Positions 35,609 to 49,260 of a DNA stretch of 64,000 bases are shown here, piece by piece. The notes under the pieces were generated by a model. That model was not told the DNA's origin, made no database searches, and was given only the letters and a program-made list of their open reading frames with translations. The first letter of the stretch is position 1; each line of letters opens with the position of its first letter. Position numbers and translations under genes: made by a program. Location of the stretch: assembly GCF_000220395.1 (NCBI RefSeq), contig NW_004086177.1, positions 62,001 to 126,000 on the forward strand, read 5' to 3'. The stretch comes from Ichthyophthirius multifiliis. Its lineage: Eukaryota > Ciliophora > Oligohymenophorea > Hymenostomatida.

Positions 35609-37747
35609 TTATGAAAATAAAAAAATTGAGTTATTATATTTAATTTAATTATAAAGAAAATAATATATGTAAATATCATATTTTCATGTTTTTTATATAA
35701 TTTTTGTACGTTTTTATATTGTAATTTAATTATAATTATATTATAAAATATCTAAAATAATATTATTATTAAGTTAAAAACTATTTTTTCATGTTCTTAC
35801 ATATACATATTTTTTCTATATATATATTTTGCATTTAATAAATATTTTTATTATTTTTAGATAAATAAATTATTAATTAATTTTGTTACCTTTACTAAAT
35901 ATAAAATACATAAATTTATTTTTTACATTATATATTTATTTTATTTTTATTTAATTTTTCTTTAAAAGCTTAATGAGAATCAATAAAAGCAAGAAAAAAT
36001 TAATAATTTAAATTTAATTTTTAGTATTTATCTTTTCTAAATTAATTTATTTAAAAGAATCAAAATAATACTTTATCAATAACATTTTAAATAAATACAA
36101 AAATTAATTTAGTTGTAGAAAATTTATTAAATAATAAAATAAATTTTGAAAAATAACGATTAAAATAAAAAATATAATAAGTGTAAAATATAATTATTAT
36201 ATTTTAAGTTTAAAATATAATTATTATATTATATAAATTTTAATTTAAATTAAAAATAATTACAAGTTAAGTTTTAAATATAAAAACTATTAAGAATTAT
36301 TTAAAAATGAATATTTTTACATTTTTAAAATTTAAATATTAAAAAAAAACAGAATAAACATTTTCAAACGTTAAAATAATTTTTTTCATAATTTTTTATT
36401 AATAAATATTTATAATTTTAAATTAATTTTATTTTTAAATTCTTAAAATAAAAAGTACTATTTCAAATAATTTTTTTTAAAAACTCTATCAACAACCAAA
36501 TAAGTTCATTATTTATATAGTAAAATTTGAAAAAAAAATCAGAAAAAATAAATATATAATATGAACCAACAATACAAAAAAAAAATATTTATTACAAATT
36601 AGTGTCTATAATATTCAACTTTATTTTATTATTAAAATCTTAATTATTAAAATTATAATTGAAAATATTTATTGTTACAATGTTTATTATAAAATTTTTC
36701 AAATTATTATTAACTTAATATCAAATTTACTTAAATATTATCAATAAAATGATAAAAGTCTATTATTGTATTTTTTTGTAACTTCCTTTTATATAACCTA
36801 TAAAAATTTTAATTTTAATGGAAATTCTTATTTTTCTTAATTAATTGATATTTTAAAATTTAGAAATAAATTCTTTTTTCTTTTTCATAAAAGATTTAAT
36901 TTAAAATGATTTATTTTCAATTGAGTTATATTTAAAAAAATTATTTTTTACAATAATATTTTATTGTTTATTGTGTTAAGAAAAAAAAAAATTATGATGT
37001 GTTATTAGTACAATATATACATAAAAATTACATTCAAAATTAATATTTTAGATTTTCTTATTAACCTGAATAAAATTAGTATTTATTTATCAATATAAAT
37101 GTTAACTGAATTGCACAATAATAAAGTTTAAAGAATTTAAATTGATAATTAATTAATAAAAGTATTAAAATTTTAAGCTAATATAATGCTATTTATGATA
37201 ATTAAATAAATGTAACGAGATATAATATTTTAGATAATTAATAATAATAATGAAAACTTAATAGAATTATTTTTAATTTTATTTTAAAATAAAAAATAAT
37301 TTAATTATTTTTAATTTAACATAACTAATAATAAATAAAAAATAAAAAATATTTAACTAATATTTTAAATATTATTTTAAAATTAAATTATAAATAAAAT
37401 ATAATTAAATCAATACATTAAATAGTGATAAAATAATATTATATTATATAAACATATGTAAATTATAATATTAAATTTATAAAAATAAAAAAAAAAGAAT
37501 ATTTATAAAAGTATAAAAAAAAAAAAATTATTAAAAAATATTAAAAAATAAAATTAAATAATATTAATTTAAACAAAAATAAAAATCTTAATTAAAAATG
37601 AAAAATATATTATGTATTTTTTATTAAGAAATTCTATATGATATAATATAGCTTATTAATATTTTTATAAATAAAATAAAATATAAAAAAAATAATATTA
37701 AAAAATAAAAAAATATTAAATTTATTTACAAAATAAAATAAAACTAT

Positions 37748-37788
37748 TAATAAATAAATAAATAAAATAATAAATAAATAAATAAATA

Positions 37789-37819
<31 letters not shown>
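37748..37819. repeat. (AAAT)n microsatellite
   Basis: About 17 tetramers interrupted twice by AAAAT/AAT. Confidence 0.9.
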
Positions 37820-37930
37820 ATTATTTAAAATATAAATTAAAATGTTAAAATAAAGTTAATAAAACTAACAACTTATTGTAAATTCAAATGAAAGTTTATA
37901 AAATTTAAATGATTTATAATAATCTAAAGA

Positions 37931-37963
37931 TTAGGTTTCAGGGAGTCATTCCTAATAACCTAA
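37931..37963 (+). other. Hairpin in the upstream region of the Cache gene
   Basis: TTAGG(TT) at 37931-37937 pairs with (AA)CCTAA at 37957-37963, and inside it AGGGA (37940-37944) pairs with TTCCT (37949-37953) around a GTCA loop. It stands out from the A/T background and lies 40 bp before the ATG. It may be a 5'-UTR structure or a regulatory site. Confidence 0.5.
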
Positions 37964-38002
37964 ATAACTTGAGTAAATTTGTTTTGTTAAAATAAATAAA
38001 GA

Positions 38003-39897
38003 ATGGAAGATATATTAATAAATTATGTTGTCTTTTTTTTTAATGTTATCAGTAGTATTTTTTTTTCCATATTTTCAATATTGGGATCCTTATAAATTTC
38101 AAAATACTTAATAGAAAAAAGTGTTGAAGAAGAAGTAACATCTATGTTTTAGTAAACTTTAATAAATGCTACAAAAGAATAATCTAATTAAATTAAATAA
38201 ATGATAACATCATATGCATCATCATTAGAAATAGTAACCAGAATCTTTTTAAGTTCTTTAAATTAAAATGACTTATATGATGATCGATTATATGATAAAA
38301 TATTTAATAAAATTCCTTTAAGTTCAAAAGAAAAAAAATATCCCCTCACTCACATTTTTTTAGAATAAAATCTAACAAAATAGGATCTTTAATTATCCAA
38401 ATCCAGATATTTTTAAAATTAGTTAGTTTCCTTGGATGGATTTACTTACTTTTCTTCAGAAGCTAAAGAACCTACTTTTGACTAACTTTCTTTAAAAGGA
38501 TAAGAATATTTACTAGCAGCATAAAATCTTAATTATTTTTTGAAAGATCTTATCTTTTTTTAGCGTGAAATTAGTAAAATATAAACCCTTTATCTCTGTT
38601 TTGAAAAAGATCTTAATATTTTCTACCCAGCAGGCTCTGTTAACCACTTTAAATAAAGTAAACCTATGTATAATGCTTTAGAAAGAGAATGGTATAAAAA
38701 TGCATAATAAGAATTTTCAGATACAAATAAAATTAGCGCACTTCTTGAAGGTCCTTATACTGATTTTGCTACTAATTTACCTATTATTACTCTTATAAGA
38801 CCTATTGTTTCTAAATAAAAATAAATGATTGGAACTGCTTCTATTGATATACTTTAATTTGATTTCTAAAGTATATTCTAAAAGGAGTGCTTATATAAAA
38901 CTGATTTATACTATTTAGTTAATATCTCAACTGGATATATTCTAAATGATCCATTAAATTTGAATAAAATAGATCCATTTAATAAAAATAATTAATAATA
39001 TTCTGTTTTTTAAGGTTAAACTGCACAATTTACTAAATTTAATTGGTATTTAAAAAAAAAATAGAAAAAAATAAAAAAAAAATAGGGATTTAATAAAAAA
39101 TTTAAATTATAAAAAAAACTAAACATTTCAAATAGAAAACTTTAAAAACGAAAAAGTTTTAATATATAGAGAATTTATAAGTATAGGTGTTAATTCAAAA
39201 TATGAATACGTTTTAATAGGATAAGTTCCATTTCATGAAGGAATGGATTAATTAGAGATAATTAAAACTTATATACACGATAACGTATAATATGTATAAT
39301 TATGCTTATTATATACAATAATAGCATTTGTATGCATTTCTTTAATAACAATATTTTTTATTTAAAAGCAATAATATATCCATTATAAATGTTATCTAAT
39401 TATGCGAATTAAATAAACAGAAACAATGAAAAATAAGTGACTGAAGAAAAAATTAATTTAAAATAATTAAAAAGTAATGATGAATCAATTCAAGAACTTA
39501 TTTATGCTTTTATAGATATTTCGAAACGATTTTCAGGATAAAAAAAAGAATTATTTATGATAAAAAAATTTCTGAAGAAAATAAAATTAATTATTCGAAA
39601 AATTAAAATAAAAAAGAAAACTCTCTTCTTTACGATGAAGGAATATAATAGCTTTTAAACAAAAACGAATTTGATTAAATAGTAAAAGCAAACGAATAAG
39701 GAAAATATTTTTAGTAATTAATTAATAAGTATGGGATCCCAAATATACATTTATTAAATCGAAATAAAGAAAGTAATAAAGAAAAAAATGGATAAAGTCC
39801 CTTTTCAATTAATAATTATAATAATAATACTACTAGTATTGTTAAAGAAAAATTAATTATTGATGAATTTATTCCTTAATAAATTATGTTTATATGA
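38003..39897 (+). CDS. Cache-domain membrane receptor-like protein
   Basis: A first membrane segment (about 6-30) is followed by a roughly 330-residue extracellular region of the double-Cache type. Visible blocks are FEKDLNIFYPAGS, LEREWYKNAQQ (the R-x-W-Y motif), LEGPYTDFATNLPIITLIRP and MIGTASIDIL. An intron lies at 39046-39085 (40 bp, phase checked). A second membrane segment (LCLLYTIIAFVCISLITIFF) leads into a HAMP-like stretch (LQMLSNYANQINRNNEKQ, SNDESIQELIYAF) and a low-complexity tail ending at TGA 39895-39897. Cache domains bind small metabolites such as amino acids. The frame changes twice by one base after the second membrane segment, at T6 39354-39359 and A8 39540-39547; inserting one base at each makes a continuous protein. 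No kinase or cyclase domain is attached. Confidence 0.78.
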
Positions 39898-41578
39898 TTT
39901 ATTTTTAATTTTCATATTGAATATTATTATGTATTTTATATTATTTAATTTTATTATTTTAATTATTTATTTTCAAGATTATTAACTCGATTGTTTAAAT
40001 AAGTGTTTGTTTGAAATATTTAATCATATTTTTATATTTAATCTTCTTATTTTTATTTTTTTAAATGAATAAATATAAACTTATAAACTTCATCACAAAA
40101 TTTATTTGATTTATTGATTAAATATTTTGTTGTATTTCTAATTAATTAATTTTCTCCATAAATTCAGTATTTTAATCCAAAATTTTATCCTCTTTTAATT
40201 AAATTATTGTTTTCCCTGTATATCAACTAAGTTATCTATTACTTTTTTTTTAAAAAAAAAATATTTTAATTTTTTTATCTAATATATTACCAATTCTATT
40301 TATTTATATTTATGTTTAATTTTTTAATTAAAAATTGCATAAATTCAGTATATTTTAAAAACTTAACTAGTTTTTAATTCATAAATAGTTTTGTAAGGTT
40401 ATTTTAATTCTTTTTTTGCATATTTTAATTTAAATTAAGCTTTATAATTATTTTATTTAATATATACTATTTTATTATTTTATATTAAGTATAATTAATT
40501 TTAATTTAACTTTTTTTGATTTGTTTTTGTTATTTTTAAAAAATGAAATAAAATATAAATAAATTAAAAATCAAATTTAATTTAATTTAATTTCGAAATA
40601 TATATTTTACAATAATCTATAATTATTGTTTAAGATTTCTATTTATTCACTAAAGCATTAACAATAACTTAATTTTTAATAAATTCATCTAAATACATTA
40701 CTATACTTTAATAAGATTTGAATATCCACTTAAATATTATAAATTAATTCATCATATCTTTACGAAAATACTATAACATTTTGTATAAAATATATTTTAT
40801 TAATTTTTCTAATAAATTCTTAAATTAAAAATATTATTTAAGAACTTTTTTCCTTATTTTAAATTTAATTACATTTTTCGTGTTTATTTGGAGTATAATT
40901 ATATTTCTTTTATTATTAATACATTAAAAATATTATAAATTTTATTTATGTATGAAAATATTCATCATATCATTTAAATGAGCTATTAATTATAAAATAA
41001 ATATTTAAAATATTAATTAATGTTTTTCAATAAAGAAAAGTACATAATATTTAAGAAATAAATTCAAATTTTAACTTCATTTGTGATATAAAATCAAAAT
41101 AATTATAATTTAAATATGTTTGTTTTTTTATATATTTTATAAAATTTTCTATTGATAATTTAATTTTATATGATATAAAGTTATTTGTAGTTTAATAATT
41201 TTTATAAGGTATACTTTATTTTTATGATTTGAAACATATCAATTTATTTTTTTTAATTATATTTATAAATATATATAATCAAATTATTTGTCACTTTTCA
41301 AAAATTTTTCTAAAAGATTTTATTTATCCTTAATATTTTTTTTATTGAAAATAATAAAATTTAACATATACATTTATATTGCTTTAGTAAATCATTTTAT
41401 TACCTATTTTATATATAAACTCAATAATATTTAGTTAAAATAATTAAATTTATTAGATATTTAATTACGAAAATAATATAAAATAAATAATAAATGAAAA
41501 AAAAAATAAGTAAATATTTGTTTATTTTTAAATTTAATTTTTTATTATTTTAATCTATAGTTAAATAAATTATTTTAA
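39898..41578. other. AT-rich spacer between convergent genes
   Basis: 1.7 kb 3' of both neighbours. No coding signal. Confidence 0.6.
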
Positions 41579-44231
41579 TCAATGATTTTTATTTTTATAT
41601 TGAATAATAATTTCTTTCTATTTATTAATTAAGGCTTCTTTTCCAATCTCATCTGTTGCAGGATTAGCTCTATCATAATCCTATTTTTTAAATTTCATAA
41701 AATAAATGAAAAACAAATTAATATTTTACATATTAAAATTTAGTTAAATTATCGCTATAACTTGTTGTAAGAGAGTCAGCTTCTTTTACATAAAATAATT
41801 TTTAGTTAACTTTATCCGTAGGTATTAATATATTGAGAAATCCTAAAAATATAGCAATGTAAGAAATAAAACTAACTTAAATTTATTTAGTATACAAAAG
41901 AACAAATTCAAAACTAACAGTAGAAATCTTTAATTATATAAAAATATATATTTAAATAAATTAAATACAGTATATAAAGGTAATAAGAATTCCATTATTT
42001 CAATCATTTATTAAGAAACAATATGACTAACTTAATATTTGACACATCTATGGTTTAGTAGTTTCCACTTTTATAAAAATAAAATTAAATAAATTAAATA
42101 AATTACTTTCTAAATAAAGTAAAGTAAACCAATAGAAACAAATTAAATAACAATACCTAAAGGAATTAAAGGACTATAGAAAATACATACAAACATATTT
42201 TTCATAAGAGCAGCGTAATCTTAAGCAAGATTACTTGGCACATCTTCATATAGGGCATTAATTTATCTCTAAGTAAAATATGTTTAGATTTTTTTCTTAT
42301 TAGTATATCTCATTATAATTTTAACAATCCTAGAAGGATCTACAATTAAAGAAACAACTGCAATTAAACCAGATGTAATAAATACATATTGCTGATTAAA
42401 AACAAGCCCAGCTAAATTAAAAAAAATAAGAATTTTTGTTTTTATTTTTTTTTACTTTTTGAATATATATTCTCAGCTGCTTATTCTCTTTATCCATTAA
42501 AGTAAAAAAATCCGACTTTTATTAAAAATGTCATTATAGCAGTATTTAAGAATTAAGAAATTGTTAATTTTATAGACAATGAGCTTAATTCTTCTGTCCT
42601 TGTATAATGCTTTTCAAAACTTGATTTAAATTATTTTTAAATGTAAAAATTTAGAAAATAAATTACATTGATAATTAAGTTAAAAATATTTAAAGACCAT
42701 AATTTAATGCAGGAATAACTGCAGAAATTAAAATAGCAAATATTTTAGATTATTTATCTTCTAGTTTATCTTTTTCATTATTTTTATTAATTTAATCTTA
42801 AATATACATTAGTGCAAATATAATTAATCCACAAATTACTAACAATAAAATAGTTACTAAAGTTGAAATTATATTACTTTTTAACTAATTAAATGTGCTG
42901 TATTACAAAAATTCCCAATTTACATCAGTACATTCAGGTGCTTACTAAACCTTGACTTTTTATCCATTTATTAGGATCAAATTTTTACTTCCAAAAAATA
43001 ATTTATTTTCAGCTTAGTAAGCATCTAAGATTAAATTTTTATCTTTTTATTTTTAATTTTTATACTTATTTTAAAAAAAAAAATGATTATTTTATATTTA
43101 CCATTTTCATTTTCAAAACTAACAAATGCATGACCTGTAAAAATCTAATTATTTTATTTTCCATTTAAACCGTCATAATATTATCTCTTTAATTCAGTAA
43201 TTTATTAATTAATTTCTTTTGCTTTAGCCTTAAGTTCTTAGAGCTATTAGTTTTTTTCTTCTTAATTCAAATTTTATAATTGATAAACATTCTAGAATTA
43301 TTCAGTAATTTTTTGCTTTTCCTTATATACATTATTAATATCATCAAGTTTATAACTTAAAGTAAGATTAGCTATTTTCATAAAATTCTGTTTATTTAAA
43401 GCTTCTTCATATTATTATTTGAAAACATTTTAAAGTGATTAAATGATGTCATTTCTTAATTAAGTTTCCATATCATCAACATCATCCCCATATTATGGGA
43501 TTTAAGAAATCCAAATAGTATAATCACTTGCTGAAATGCATAATTCATCACATCTTTCATTTAAATTCCTTTAAGTTGTTCTCAAATATTAAAGAATAAA
43601 AATTATAGTGCAAACAGTAATCAAGTTCATAATGTCTTATAAATAAATTAATCTTTCATTATGAATTTTATTAACATAAGATAATTTAGTAGTCCAAGTA
43701 TCATAGCAATCAATCTTGGGTTTTAATTATTCTTTTTTTAAAAAGAAATTCGAATAAGATTATTACCCTTCCTCTTTTTAGCAATCTTTTCCAAGTTAAA
43801 AATTTGTCAATAAGTTAAAAGCACCTGAAGATATCAAAATCATAAAAAGTACTAAAAGACAACCTTTAACAAAATCAAAATACATAGGGTATCCTGATCC
43901 CAAAAAACTTAGTTCTATGTTTTCGTCAAAAAGTCCTATTTTTTCTCTAGCTTCATTTCTACCAGAAAAAACATTCATTTTATGTTCTTTAAAAATTTCT
44001 CTAGTTGCTGTTAGTGAATACTTTTACATATTTTTTTATTATTATTTATTTATATATATATGTTTAAACCGCATAAAGTTCTGCCTTTTTTACAGCTTCT
44101 TCCTTATTTTCGGGTACTCTGTCAGGATCTAAATCTTTTTTAGCTACATTGTCGTCATAATATTTATCAAAATTACCAGTATTGTATGTTTAATTTTAAA
44201 TTTCTTTAATCCTATCTGTAAGATTCGACAT
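41579..44231 (-). CDS. OSCA/TMEM63-type mechanosensitive cation channel
   Basis: A multi-exon minus-strand gene. Checked exons: 44231-44070, 44020-43102 and one from 43042 downward; further introns lie near 42.6, 42.4 and 42.1 kb, and the stop is TGA at 41581-41579. The N-terminus (LYAYSLTATREIFKEHKM) leads to a membrane segment (GCLLVLFMILISSGAFNLL), another with NLITVCTIIFILQYL, then a cytosolic RRM-like part (DYTIWISQIPQYGDD, coiled region, GHAFVSFENENG). APECTDVNWEFLQYS is the family's A-P-x-x-D-x-x-W block. Then come membrane segments with AILISAVIPALNYGL, FEKHYTRTEELSSLSIKL, SQFLNTAIMTFLI and VPSNLAQDYAALMKNMFVCI, typical of the DUF221 core. These channels open on membrane tension and pass Ca2+ and other cations. 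Exact 3' exon borders are not all fixed. Confidence 0.85.
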
Positions 44232-45033
44232 TTTTGTTATTGTAATAAATAAATAAAAAATGATTTAAATATAAATTTTTTGATTTAAATAAAAAAATAT
44301 ATTTTTATGCACCTAAAATAAATTCAAAATTTTAAAAAATCTATATTGAATACAAATGAAAAAAAAATATTCAATATAATTACGATTATAATTTAATAAA
44401 AAAAATAATTAATATTTAATTAAATAATTTAAAAATATACAAAAATATTAATTATAAAATAAATAAAAAATATATAAAACAATAAAAAAAAAAATTTAAA
44501 AAAATATGAAAATAAATTAATATAATAAAATCATTAAAAATAAAATTAAGAAAAAAAGTATAAATATATAATAAAACTAAATAAATATTGAATTTATTTA
44601 ATTAACAAAAAACACAAATATTAAAAAGATATATTTTAATAATAATATAAATTTAAAAAATATTATACAAATTATAATTTTATATTTTTCAAGGTTTTTT
44701 AAATTAAAAATAAAAATTCATTTATTTTTTTAATGTAGTGTATTTATGTTTTATTTTTATTAGTATAATAAATTATATTTTCATTTAATTTTCATAAATT
44801 AAATTTATATTATTTGTTTTATTTATGATTCTTATTCAAAGATTTTTTATTATAAAATTCTATATTAATAATATTAAGATTTATTTTAAAAAAAAAATCC
44901 AATTTTTTTTTTATAAAAAACTCTAATTTTATTAAATAACATATTATTATTATATTCCCAAATAATTTTTAAATTAAAAAAATTTTTGTTTTAAATTTTA
45001 TTTTTATTATTATTTTTCAAGCAAAAATTGCAA
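44232..45033. other. AT-rich spacer, divergent promoters
   Basis: Upstream of both the OSCA (-) and RBR (+) genes. Nothing specific seen. Confidence 0.6.
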
Positions 45034-46724
45034 ATGCATTTATAATTATAAAATAATTTAATTAATGAATATTCATAAAATAAGATGTAAATAGTTAAAA
45101 ACTTAATTGAAATGGGTAAATTTTTTTATAAATTTAATTATTTTAATTTTTTTTAGGTTTCCCCTCTGAACAAGCAATAAAAGCACAAAAATATGCAAAA
45201 TAAAAAGATAATATAGAAGAGTTATTAAATTTCTTAATTAAAGGTTAAAATGGTTGGCTTCATTAATTTGCAAGTGATTTAAATGAATTAAACAGGTGTC
45301 TATATAAAAATATTTTAATTTTAATAAATTAAAAAGATGCGCAATATGCAATGAAACATTATCAGAACATGAAAATTAGAACTTGAACTAAGTATTAATA
45401 AATTTTTCAGATAATAATAGTAATTGCAGTTCGTATAATTAACCAATTAACAAAAATTTATAAATAATAAAAATTGGAAGTAAACATTAAAATTAATAAA
45501 GTATAATTTAAATCAATTAAAACAACAATATATCACAACATAATAATAACATAGATTAAAGTTTTAATAATATAATAATAAACAATATATATATGAATAA
45601 TTAAAATTCATTATTAAACTCAAAGTTTCAAGAAATAAAAAAATTACAATAATGTGAAGTATGTTTTATGAAATATTCATATAATGATATGAAAAAATTG
45701 CCATGTAATCATATTTATTGTTAGCTTTGTGTAGAAAAACATATATTATCATGTATGAATTAGGCAAAAGTAAAAAAATAAAAATAGAGGCAAAAATATT
45801 TGTTTTTAGTATATAAATATTAGATGTTTAAATTATGATTGCCTTTTTATATTTCAAGACGAGCATATAAAAACTCTTTTAGATTCAGAAAAAGCCGAAA
45901 AGTTTTTTAAACTTAAAGAAATTTATTTATTAAACTAAGATCCGAACGTAATTTGGTGTCCATCCCCTTTTTGTGGTAGATATATAAAGTTATCTGAATA
46001 AATTCGTTAAAAATTTAAAGAAATATAATGTTAATATTGTAATGAAAAAATATGTTTAAAATGCCTTCGGAAATCCCATTCTAAGAAAATTTGTTGTTTC
46101 TTCAATAAAAGTTGTGATGAAGAATTAAATGAAGAATACGAAGCTTGGGCTAAAGGGAAGCCTATATAATTATGTCCTAAATGTAATGTTCGTGTTGAAA
46201 AGTTAGAAGGATGCAATCATATGACTTGTTTTGTCTGTAATTATAATTGGTGTTGGCTATGTAGATAATAAATTTTATATGGACATTATATGATTGCTAA
46301 TCCGTTTGGGTGTCCAGGTATGTCTGGTTAAGATTTTACTACAGATTAATGGCCGAAATGGAAAATTTATTTGAGGAGGGTTGCCATTTTTATTTTTATT
46401 TTATTATGTATTATTTTTGGAGTATTTATTATTTATCCTTTGATTTTTGGATTTTATTTATGGTATAGATATTATGATAGTAAATTGGCGTTTTTATTAA
46501 CAAAAAGCTTAGATTTTTGCTTTTTTTGCTATTATATTGCTTATTTCTTCTTTATTTTAATTGGAATTCTAATATATCCTATATTTTTTGCTCTTGCGAT
46601 TTTTCCTTGTTTACCTCTATTTTTGTTTAGTTAATCTTGGAGAAATTATATGTCTAAATCATTTCCTGCTGGTCAATCTATATTTTTGAATATTTTTTCA
46701 AATTTAAGAGAAAGGATTACTTGA
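45034..46724 (+). CDS. UBA-RBR E3 ubiquitin ligase with C-terminal membrane segments
   Basis: Four exons (45034-45115, 45157-45295, 45337-45769, 45810-46724), introns of 40-41 bp, 522 residues. A UBA domain opens the protein (NLIEMGFPSEQAIKAQKYAK; the intron cuts the MGF codon). A CAIC pair follows the UBA, then an Asn/Gln-rich linker. RING1 is CEVCFMKYSYNDMKKLPCNH with IYCQLCVEKH; the IBR has WCPSPFCGRYIKL and CQYCNEKICLKCL; RING2 is LCPKCNVRVEKLEGCNHMTC followed by CNYNWCWLC. The catalytic Cys that accepts ubiquitin before transfer should be the one in NHMTC. The last 130 residues hold two strong membrane segments (AIFIFILLCIIFGVFIIYPL; AYFFFILIGILIYPIFFALA), as in RNF19/RNF144-like ligases. 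The start could be the later ATG at 45085. Confidence 0.88.
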
Positions 46725-46930
46725 AAAAAAAAATTATTTTAATTAAATAATTCGAGAATAATGATTTTTTAAATTTTTATTTTATTTTAAAATTTATTGT
46801 ATATAATAAAATAAATGATATTTTTTTTTTTGAATATAAGGTTAAATATATTATTTATTTGTTTTATCTTTAAATATTTAAAAATAATAATATATATTAT
46901 TAGTTATTTTAACCGAACATAAAAAATAAA

Positions 46931-49260
46931 ATGATTTTTAATGAAGAGGAAAATCAGATTAAACATTAAGAATTTAACAAAAAATAATTTTTAAGTATTT
47001 AAGGACTTTAGAATATAATAAAACCAATAGGATAAACAAATTAATAAATTGATAAAAGTAAAAATTAATAGAGCCTCTCAAAATCATTAAGCAATTCATA
47101 ATTAATTTAAAACTAAAATAATTTAACGTTAAAAATGAGTAAAAAATCAACTAATTATAAATTTACTATTATATTTAAAAAAAAAAGATAATTTTAAACT
47201 TTAGGATTCTTATTCGAATTCAAAATACTCAAAAAAGTTAAAAAAAATATAATTGAATGAAATATGTGATTTAAAATAAAAACTGAAAAACATAAAAAAG
47301 CCTTAAGAATAAAATTAAAAAGTAATTTTTATTTTATAAATTATATATACATAACTAATGCTAATTTTTTAAAAGTAAATATATTAATATATTGATAAGT
47401 AAACGCACTTATTATCTATCAAAAAAATTCGAGAAAATATTAATAAATAAGTTAAAATTCAACAACCACAATAAAAAGTATTAAGCATTTTTAATAGTAT
47501 ATAAGTTGATTCAAATTAAAATAAATATAAAGAAAAATAAGAAAACATTAATAAAAATCTATAAATAATATATTAAAATTAATAATCAAATAAAAAATAA
47601 AGCTATTAAGTTTCAAATAGTGAATAAAATTCATTGAATTAATCAAAAAATTTCGAAAATTAAAAATAAAAAAATAACTGTTTATCTAATAAAAATAAAC
47701 AATAAAATGTTCTTAAGTCAGTTAGTTTTTCTGGAGCATAAAATAAATTTTATTAATCTAATTATTATTTAAAAAATAATTCTTAATAAAAATAATAAAA
47801 TAAGTAATATTAATAATTTAACCTTATAAAAAGTAACAATTAAGAACTAAAGAAAATTAATTTTTCATAAAATAATTTAGATTCTGAAAGTTGTCTAAAA
47901 TAAATAGAATAAAGTATACAAATTAGACTAAAAAATATTTCTTCTGTTAAATAAATATATATTGATAAAAGTAAAATAAATAATTATTTTGCAATTTAAA
48001 TTTCTAAATATCAAAAGTTGGAATAGAAAGTTTAGTTTTTAGAAAAATAAAACTAATTATTTATAAAAAAAAATAAAGATTTATAGAAATAAATTGAGAA
48101 TCAAGAAATAGTTAATAAAGAATTAACTAAAAAAAAAAAATTTTTGAATAATAAATTAATACAAAATATTCTAGCTAAAAGTATACAAATTAACAAACAT
48201 AAACTATTATTGGATCAAATGAAATATAAGAAATTAATAAGAATATAAACTCTTAATATCTATAAGAATAAAACTAAGCACTTTAAGATTATGTTGATTA
48301 ATTGGAATTAAAAATAAGCAAATACAAAAGAAAAAATAAAATATTTTAAAAAATAATGGATATTTTAAAATAATAAGGACTTGATGCTTAAGCTCTTTTT
48401 AATTAAATTGATAACCAAGAGTTATAAATTGAATAAGATTCATAAGATAAAAATATGGTTTCCAATAATTTAAGAAAATAAAAAGAAAATTAAAAAATAT
48501 ATTCTTATTAGGGAGATGCTGATAATTCAAGTATATTTATATCTATATGTTAATTTATTTTATTTTTATAGTTGTAAATGATTCAGATGAAAGTAGTTTT
48601 GATTATTATGGTAAATAAAATTAAATAAATAAAAGTATGCTTTAATATGTTAAAAATAGTGAAAAATCATTTGCCAAAAATAATTAAAATATACCAAAAT
48701 AATTAAAAATGAAATTATAAATCAATTTAGAAAATGTTATTTAAAATTTAAATTAATTAAACTAAAATGATAAAAACGTAGATAATAATCAAATTGATTC
48801 TAATTTAACATTAAATAGCTAATTTATTCTAGATAATATTTAAATTACTTAGGAAGAATTAAAATAATTATAATTATAAATTTAAAAAGATCCTGATAAT
48901 TTAACTGAGTAATAAATGATTTATGTAGAATAAATACATAATTTGTTTGAAAATAAATGTAATTAACAAAATTAAAGTAAAAATACCATATATATTTTTA
49001 ATAAGAAATTAAATTATAAAAATGTAAAAAGGTTAAAAATAAATAGAGAAAATTAAATAAACTTCAAATATAAGTTTTTGATGAATTTTAAAGATTCGAA
49101 TATAAAATAAATTTAAATAAAAATAAAATTAGTAATTTTTCTTAAAAAGAAATATATAAAATCAATAAAATAAATAGTTTTTTTAATTTCAAATATAAGA
49201 TGCAAAATAAAAAAACAAAATAACAAAAAAAATCGATAAAAATTTAAAATATTTTTATTT
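46931..49260 (+). CDS. Large Q/N/K-rich coiled-coil protein
   Basis: A long run of codons rich in Gln, Asn, Lys and Ser starts at ATG 46931 (MIFNEEENQIKHQEF). At least three introns are implied: around 47155-47185, about 47322-47375 (GTAATTTT...AAAAG) and near 48530-48571 (GTATATTT...TTTATAG). Exon text such as DSYSNSKYSKKLKKI, FVNDSDESSFDYYG and NLTEQQMIYVEQIHNLF is clearly non-random. No catalytic or binding domain is recognisable; coiled-coil structure is likely. The 3' end is uncertain: after about 49030 two frames compete, one with RKLNKLQIQVFDEFQRFEYK after a short intron. The stop lies between about 49250 and 49430. Function unknown. Confidence 0.5.

Larger units (their letters stand above)
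35609..38002. other. 2.4-kb AT-rich spacer
   Basis: Almost pure A/T. Contains an (AAAT)n array at 37748-37819 and a hairpin at 37931-37963. No gene supported. Confidence 0.6.

Noticed and set aside
31781-39897. Programmed +1/-1 frameshifting as in Euplotes
   Set aside because: The breaks are at homopolymers, not at AAA-TAA/TAG slip sites, and TAA/TAG are sense codons here; sequence error is simpler.
43796-43978. Separate 60-codon minus-strand gene
   Set aside because: It is an internal piece of OSCA exon 2; TAA and TAG on either side are glutamine codons.
46371-46634. Stand-alone small membrane protein
   Set aside because: It is the C-terminal membrane part of the RBR ligase in the same frame; the TAA at its end is read as Gln.
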